From Sedimentisphaerales bacterium (GTDB lineage Bacteria; Planctomycetota; Phycisphaerae; Sedimentisphaerales; SM23-30), in NCBI GenBank assembly GCA_016932145.1, contig JAFGDI010000387.1, forward strand, positions 1-9,953: a stretch of DNA of 9,953 nucleotides, given 5' to 3'. The notes under the pieces are model-generated. The model was not told the DNA's origin, did no database searches, and saw only the letters and a program-made list of their open reading frames with translations. Positions 6,620 through 9,953 of the stretch are shown piece by piece. The position numbers and the translations under genes were made by a program. Within the stretch, counting starts at the first letter, position 1. Each line of letters starts with the position of its first letter.

Positions 6620-7588
6620 ATGACCAGATTAACTACTTTTACTAGCAAAATAGCACAACTATCTCTGCTTTCAGCTATTGGCATTTTCACCCCTGTAGTA
6701 CAGGCGGCCAATCCGGCAATTACCAACACCTTCACCGCCGACCCCGCGGCTCTTGTTCATAACAATATAGTTTATCTTTATGCCGGACATGACCAGTGCA
6801 AACCACCGCGAAATGGTTATGAAATGCATGAGTGGCTGGTATATTCCTCAGATGATATGGTAAACTGGCAAGAGCATCCTGTACCACTAAAGCCTGCTGA
6901 TCTGGCCTGGGCCAAAGATGAAGCCTGGGCCTCCCAGGTAGTTGAAAAAGACGGAAAATTTTACTGGTATGTAACTGCCCAGCACAAAACCATTCATGGA
7001 AAGGCGATAGGCGTAGCTGTATCAGACAGCCCCACCGGACCATTCACCGACCCTCGCGGCACAGCTCTGATAACCAATGACATGACAACCGATACTAAAA
7101 TATCGTGGGACGACATTGACCCGACCGTTTTCATTGATGATGATGGTCAGGCGTATATGTACTGGGGCAATCAGAAATGCCGCTGGATCAAACTCAAATC
7201 CAATATGATAGAAACCGAAGGCGAGATACACACCGTTGACCTGCCCAACTATACTGAAGCTCCCTGGATACACAAACACGGCGATTGGTACTATCTGTCT
7301 TATGCTTATGGCTTCCCGGAAAAAACCGCCTATGCCATGAGCAAAAGCATTACCGGACCATGGGAATATAAAGGCATTCTCAATGAACTCGCCGGCAACT
7401 GCAATACCAATCATCAGGCGATTATAGAATTCAAAGGCAAAGACTATTTCATCTATCACAATGGAGGTCTGACTACCGATGGCGGCAGTTTCCGACGCTC
7501 TGTTTGCATTGACTATCTCTATTACAATGATGATGGAACAATCAAACGAATCATAATGACAAGCGAAGGAGTAAGCCCCAATAATTAA
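6620..7588 (+). CDS. Secreted glycoside hydrolase family 43 enzyme
   Basis: The 322-residue protein starts with a Sec signal peptide (hydrophobic 11-24, likely cut after VQA at 29), so it acts outside the cytoplasm. The rest is one GH43 five-bladed propeller with all three catalytic acids visible: Asp41 in FTADPAALVHNNIVYLYAGH (base), Asp167 in WDDIDPTVFIDDDG (pKa modulator) and Glu213 in YTEAPWIHK (acid). Further family features are SSDDMVNW (76-83) and AVSDSPTGPF (133-142). GH43 members are inverting enzymes that remove arabinose or xylose from arabinan and xylan; this one resembles the xylosidase/arabinofuranosidase kinds, but the substrate cannot be fixed. There is no extra carbohydrate-binding module. 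AAAGGA lies 8 nt before the ATG. The gene stands alone between two terminators. It differs from the lipid-anchored GH43 at the left edge, and both may serve hemicellulose use. Confidence 0.93.
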   Translation: MTRLTTFTSKIAQLSLLSAIGIFTPVVQAANPAITNTFTADPAALVHNNIVYLYAGHDQCKPPRNGYEMHEWLVYSSDDMVNWQEHPVPLKPADLAWAKDEAWASQVVEKDGKFYWYVTAQHKTIHGKAIGVAVSDSPTGPFTDPRGTALITNDMTTDTKISWDDIDPTVFIDDDGQAYMYWGNQKCRWIKLKSNMIETEGEIHTVDLPNYTEAPWIHKHGDWYYLSYAYGFPEKTAYAMSKSITGPWEYKGILNELAGNCNTNHQAIIEFKGKDYFIYHNGGLTTDGGSFRRSVCIDYLYYNDDGTIKRIIMTSEGVSPNN

Positions 7589-7610
7589 GCTTAAATAATT
7601 CCATAATACA

Positions 7611-7660
7611 AGGCCACATAACCAGACAGATTTGACTGTAGTGTTATGTGGCCTGTTTTA
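7611..7660 (+). terminator. Intrinsic terminator after the secreted GH43 gene
   Basis: AGGCCACATAAC (7611-7622) and GTTATGTGGCCT (7643-7654) form a perfect 12-bp stem followed by GTTTTA. The 20-nt loop contains a second small stem, ACAG (7626-7629) with CTGT (7636-7639). The T tract is short. The same stem lies 32 bp past the stop of the converging acetyltransferase gene and might serve both, though the minus-strand side has few T residues. Confidence 0.75.
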
Positions 7661-7691
7661 TATCAAAAAGATCATCTTGAACCGTAACCAA

Positions 7692-8237
7692 TCAAAGAAA
7701 CTTTTGCAAAACATCGACATCAAGCAGTTTACCAAACTTCACACCAACTTCTTTATAATGAGCCACAGAACTATAACCGCATTTCTCCAGCATCTTTATA
7801 CTATTAGCATTCTCTGATGTTACCGTAGCCAGTAAACTGTGCATACCCCTGCTCCGGGCCGTTTCCTCCAGAAATGCTACCGCCTGCGATCCGATACCTT
7901 TACGAATACTTTCTGGCTTAAGATACACCACAGTCTCAGCAGTAATATCATACGCCTGCCTGGGCTTAAATCGCATCAGTCCACAATAGCCTATCACCTG
8001 CCCTTCTTCCTGAATTACAAAAGCACCAAATTTAGGATGGTCAAAAATTAAAATCGAACGCATCTCCTCAATACTCACTTCTGTCGTATGAAATGTAGCT
8101 GTACTATTCAGGGCATACCAGTTATATATCGTTACTATATCTGCCAGATGCTCTTCTCGGAGGGTACTGAATGTTATTGCCGTTTTCGTGATAAACTCCT
8201 CTGGCCTGGCCAGACTAAAATTATTATAACAGCCCAT
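7692..8237 (-). CDS. GNAT family N-acetyltransferase, phosphinothricin acetyltransferase-like
   Basis: The 181-residue protein carries the GNAT fold, which transfers acetyl from acetyl-CoA to an amine. The core starts near residue 20 with AITFSTLREEHLADIVTIYNWYALNSTATF, then GAFVIQEEGQVIGYCGL (71-87), the CoA-binding loop RKGIGSQAVAFLE (112-124), VTSENANSIKMLEKCGY and the C-terminal VGVKFGKLLDVDVLQKFL. The last two segments resemble the Pat/Bar/YncA group, which acetylates phosphinothricin, methionine sulfoximine or similar small amines. About 18 residues before the core look unlike the family. They start at the only in-frame ATG, which has a poor ribosome site, while an AGAGGAG stands within codons 12-14 without a standard start codon behind it; the true start is therefore uncertain. 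The gene stands alone and converges on GH43. Substrate unknown. Confidence 0.85.
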   Translation of the reverse strand: MGCYNNFSLARPEEFITKTAITFSTLREEHLADIVTIYNWYALNSTATFHTTEVSIEEMRSILIFDHPKFGAFVIQEEGQVIGYCGLMRFKPRQAYDITAETVVYLKPESIRKGIGSQAVAFLEETARSRGMHSLLATVTSENANSIKMLEKCGYSSVAHYKEVGVKFGKLLDVDVLQKFL

Positions 8238-8460
8238 GGCTATATTAATTCATCCACGATCATAACCTAACCCAATGCTTCGTAACTCTATGCAATGTTA
8301 CCAGCTCCGGGTCAGAGACTAATCTTTCAATATCAGGGCATATTTTAACTTAAACCATCAGGCTTGCAACTGCTGTTTTAGCACTGATTTATCTTTTTCG
8401 CATCCAAAGCCCTTACTTCCCCAAAAACAACAAAATGCTCCTCAAATCCAACTTGCCAAT
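8238..8460. other. Intergenic stretch without a recognisable gene
   Basis: Both strands were read. The minus strand is broken by stops in every frame; the longest open piece (about 8267-8350) has no start codon and no known motif. No tRNA-like or terminator-like fold was seen. The acetyltransferase promoter should be near the left part, but no clear -35/-10 pair was found. Confidence 0.5.
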
Positions 8461-8571
8461 GTTAACTTAGGTAATTTGTAACCATTGTAATAGTTAGCAT
8501 AGGTAAAATGTTGATTTTTTACAACAATTAAGGCACAAATATGTTTTTTAAATCTTACTATATAGTACAAT
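8461..8571 (+). promoter_or_regulatory. Candidate control region of the histidine kinase operon
   Basis: Several short repeats crowd here. GTTAACTTAGGTAA (8461-8474) recurs as GTTAGCATAGGTAA (8493-8506), 12 of 14 bases, 32 bp apart or about three helical turns. Between them TTGTAA is repeated as TTGTAA-CCA-TTGTAA (8476-8490). TGTTG/CAACA flank a T-rich loop around 8510-8527, and TACTATATAGTA (8556-8567) is a perfect 12-bp palindrome overlapping a possible -10 box TACAAT (8566-8571). Such spacing suits binding of a dimeric activator, perhaps the response regulator itself. No -24/-12 sigma-54 promoter was seen. Confidence 0.35.
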
Positions 8572-8603
8572 ACTCAAGGTACCAATGGAAACACAGGAAT
8601 AAT

Positions 8604-9329
8604 ATGGACCAGATGGAAACACAAAATAATAGTGACCAGCAGCTCAAAAAGGAGCAGGATGAACGCATGGCTATCCTGGGCAGACTTACTGCGCGCGTAG
8701 CTCATGAGCTAAATAGTCCGCTGGATGGTATGTTAAGATATGTGAATCTGTCACTAAACCGGCTGGAAAATGGACAGGCTGAAAAAGTACCTGATTATCT
8801 CCGGCAAGTAAAAGATGGACTTAACCAGTGCGCTACCATGCTGGCATCACTACTTGATTTCTCGCGTGGCATGAAAATGGAAGCCCAACGAGTAGATCCT
8901 AATAAATTGATCGATGATTCCATTAAGTTTCTGGAAGTATCTGACTTAGCCAGAAACAAACAGATAATAAGAGATTACAGCCAGGGACTACCACCGATTA
9001 TGGCCGGCAATATGGCTAGCGTTTTTGCCAATATATGCAAAAATGCCCTGCAAGCTACAGAACCAGGTGGACGCATTACTATCAGAACCGCAGCCAATGG
9101 TGATTATTTGCAAGTAAACATAAGTGATACCGGCAAAGGCATAGAACCTGAGATAATCGACGATATTTTCAAACCTTTCTTTACTACCAAAAAAGCCGGT
9201 GATGGCACTGGCCTGGGACTGGCTATATGTAAGGAAATTGTCGAAAGAAGAGATGGTACAATAATCGCCAGAAATATGCCGACAGGCGGCTGTGAATTCG
9301 AAATTAAAATTAAAGTTGAAAATAAATAA
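8604..9329 (+). CDS. Soluble two-component histidine kinase without a sensor domain
   Basis: The protein (241 residues from the ATG at 8604) consists of a short polar N-terminal helix, a HisKA domain and a HATPase_c domain. The phosphorylated histidine is His34 in ARVAHELNSPLDGM. The ATP-binding boxes follow in order: N box NICKNALQATE (Asn147), G1 DTGKGI (Asp175), F box FKPFFTTK (189-196) and G2 GDGTGLGLAI (199-208). No membrane helix, PAS, GAF or other input domain is present, so the signal must come from a partner protein or the cytoplasm, as in NtrB-like systems. I prefer the ATG at 8604 with AGGA 5 nt upstream; an in-frame ATG at 8541 has an AAGG and would add 21 unusual aromatic-rich residues. 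The cognate response regulator starts 35 bp after the stop. The kinase function is clear, the stimulus is not. Confidence 0.9.
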   Translation: MDQMETQNNSDQQLKKEQDERMAILGRLTARVAHELNSPLDGMLRYVNLSLNRLENGQAEKVPDYLRQVKDGLNQCATMLASLLDFSRGMKMEAQRVDPNKLIDDSIKFLEVSDLARNKQIIRDYSQGLPPIMAGNMASVFANICKNALQATEPGGRITIRTAANGDYLQVNISDTGKGIEPEIIDDIFKPFFTTKKAGDGTGLGLAICKEIVERRDGTIIARNMPTGGCEFEIKIKVENK

Positions 9330-9364
9330 GCAAACTATTTAAAGATAGATCAGAGAGACGGAGA

Positions 9365-9953
9365 ATGCATAATAATCAGATCTTAGTAGTTGACGATGAC
9401 AGAATTATCAGGGATTCACTCTGCGATATGCTGGAGCTGGACGGATATTCCTGCAATAGCGCAGAAAATGCCCGACTGGGACTGGCTGAACTCGAACGAG
9501 CTAATTATTCTATTATCATTACAGATATCAATCTGCCTGACAATAGTGGACTGGAATTGCTCAGGTCTGTCAGAAAATATTATCCAGATATCATACCCAT
9601 AATTATCACTGGCTACGGCTCTATTATAAGCGCCGTAGAAGCCATACAGGAAGGTGCTTTTGACTATCTCACCAAACCTATTGATGATAATAAACTCAAA
9701 GATTGCCTCAATCGCGCCTTTACACGATTGAATATGAAAAGGAATAGCAAAGTACGCCTTAATGCTCTGGAAAACAAGGGAAATGCCGGTCTCCAGGACA
9801 TTATCGGCTGCGATATGAAAATGCTCAATGTCTTTGAAATGGCTGAATCTGCCGCACCCACAAGGGCTACTATACTTATTACTGGTAAAAGTGGTACCGG
9901 TAAAAGCATGACAGCTAGGGCCATACACCAGATGTCTCAAAGGGCCGACAAAC
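9365..9953 (+). CDS. NtrC-family sigma-54-dependent response regulator, partial (3' end beyond the right edge)
   Basis: The first 196 codons are present. Residues 5-120 form a receiver domain: acidic pocket Asp10-Asp11, phosphorylated Asp54 in IIITDINLPDNSG, Thr82 in IIITGYGS and Lys104 in AFDYLTKP. After a linker (about 121-143) comes the start of an AAA+ sigma-54 activation domain: DIIGCDMKMLNVFEMAESAA, then TILITGKSGTGKSMTARAIHQ with the Walker A loop at 174-181. Most family members read GESGTGKE here; the ATP-binding Lys and Gly residues are kept. The GAFTGA loop, Walker B and the Fis-type DNA-binding end lie outside the window. An AGAGAG ribosome site lies about 7 nt before the ATG. The histidine kinase just upstream is the expected phosphodonor. 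Its target genes are expected to have -24/-12 promoters, none of which I could find here. Confidence 0.92.
   Translation, partial: MHNNQILVVDDDRIIRDSLCDMLELDGYSCNSAENARLGLAELERANYSIIITDINLPDNSGLELLRSVRKYYPDIIPIIITGYGSIISAVEAIQEGAFDYLTKPIDDNKLKDCLNRAFTRLNMKRNSKVRLNALENKGNAGLQDIIGCDMKMLNVFEMAESAAPTRATILITGKSGTGKSMTARAIHQMSQRADK

Noticed and set aside
6584..7625. Ten-base word ACATAACCAG at 6584-6593 and again at 7616-7625
   Set aside because: The second copy is part of the terminator stem and loop; a single 10-base match at this distance is likely chance.
8267..8350. Coding-like open piece on the minus strand in the acetyltransferase upstream region
   Set aside because: It is under 30 codons, lacks a start codon, follows two in-frame stops and shows no recognisable motif; such a run is expected by chance.

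Overview
The window looks like a piece of a moderately AT-rich genome from the planctomycete lineage, probably Phycisphaerae/Sedimentisphaerales-like. I infer this from three things: the style of the ECF sigma factor plus membrane-bound FecR-domain protein with a long C-terminal extension, the secreted GH43 enzymes of a polysaccharide degrader, and wide intergenic spaces with interspersed palindromic repeats. The taxonomy is inference and was not checked by any search.

Left part, all on the minus strand: a GH43 glycosidase lipoprotein cut by the left edge (1-575), a 336-bp intergenic stretch holding an operator-like dyad and a roughly 238-bp nested inverted-repeat element, then the FecR/NPCBM-like anti-sigma candidate (912-2585) and its ECF sigma factor (2596-3117). 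Reading in the direction of transcription the order is sigma, anti-sigma, repeat, GH43. This suggests a cell-surface regulatory pair that may sense carbohydrate and control saccharolytic genes. Further upstream on the same strand is a two-gene unit of a class II aldolase-like protein (4319-4927) and a lipid/diacylglycerol kinase-like protein (3350-4303).

Middle: a short divergent promoter region (about 4928-5005) separates that unit from a plus-strand unit of a HAD phosphatase (5000-5647) and pdxJ, pyridoxine 5'-phosphate synthase (5685-6401), closed by a clear intrinsic terminator (6440-6475). A single secreted GH43 gene with its own promoter candidate, ribosome binding site and terminator follows (6620-7660).

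Right part: a minus-strand GNAT acetyltransferase of the phosphinothricin-acetyltransferase type (7692-8237) converges on the GH43 gene. After a gene-poor stretch of about 370 bp comes a two-component pair on the plus strand: a soluble histidine kinase without a recognisable sensor domain (8604-9329) and an NtrC-type sigma-54-dependent response regulator cut by the right edge (9365-9953).

No tRNA, rRNA, CRISPR array, transposase or prophage gene was seen. The most unusual items are the nested palindromic element at 668-905, the NPCBM-like anti-sigma architecture, and the replaced active-site residues in the aldolase and the HAD protein.
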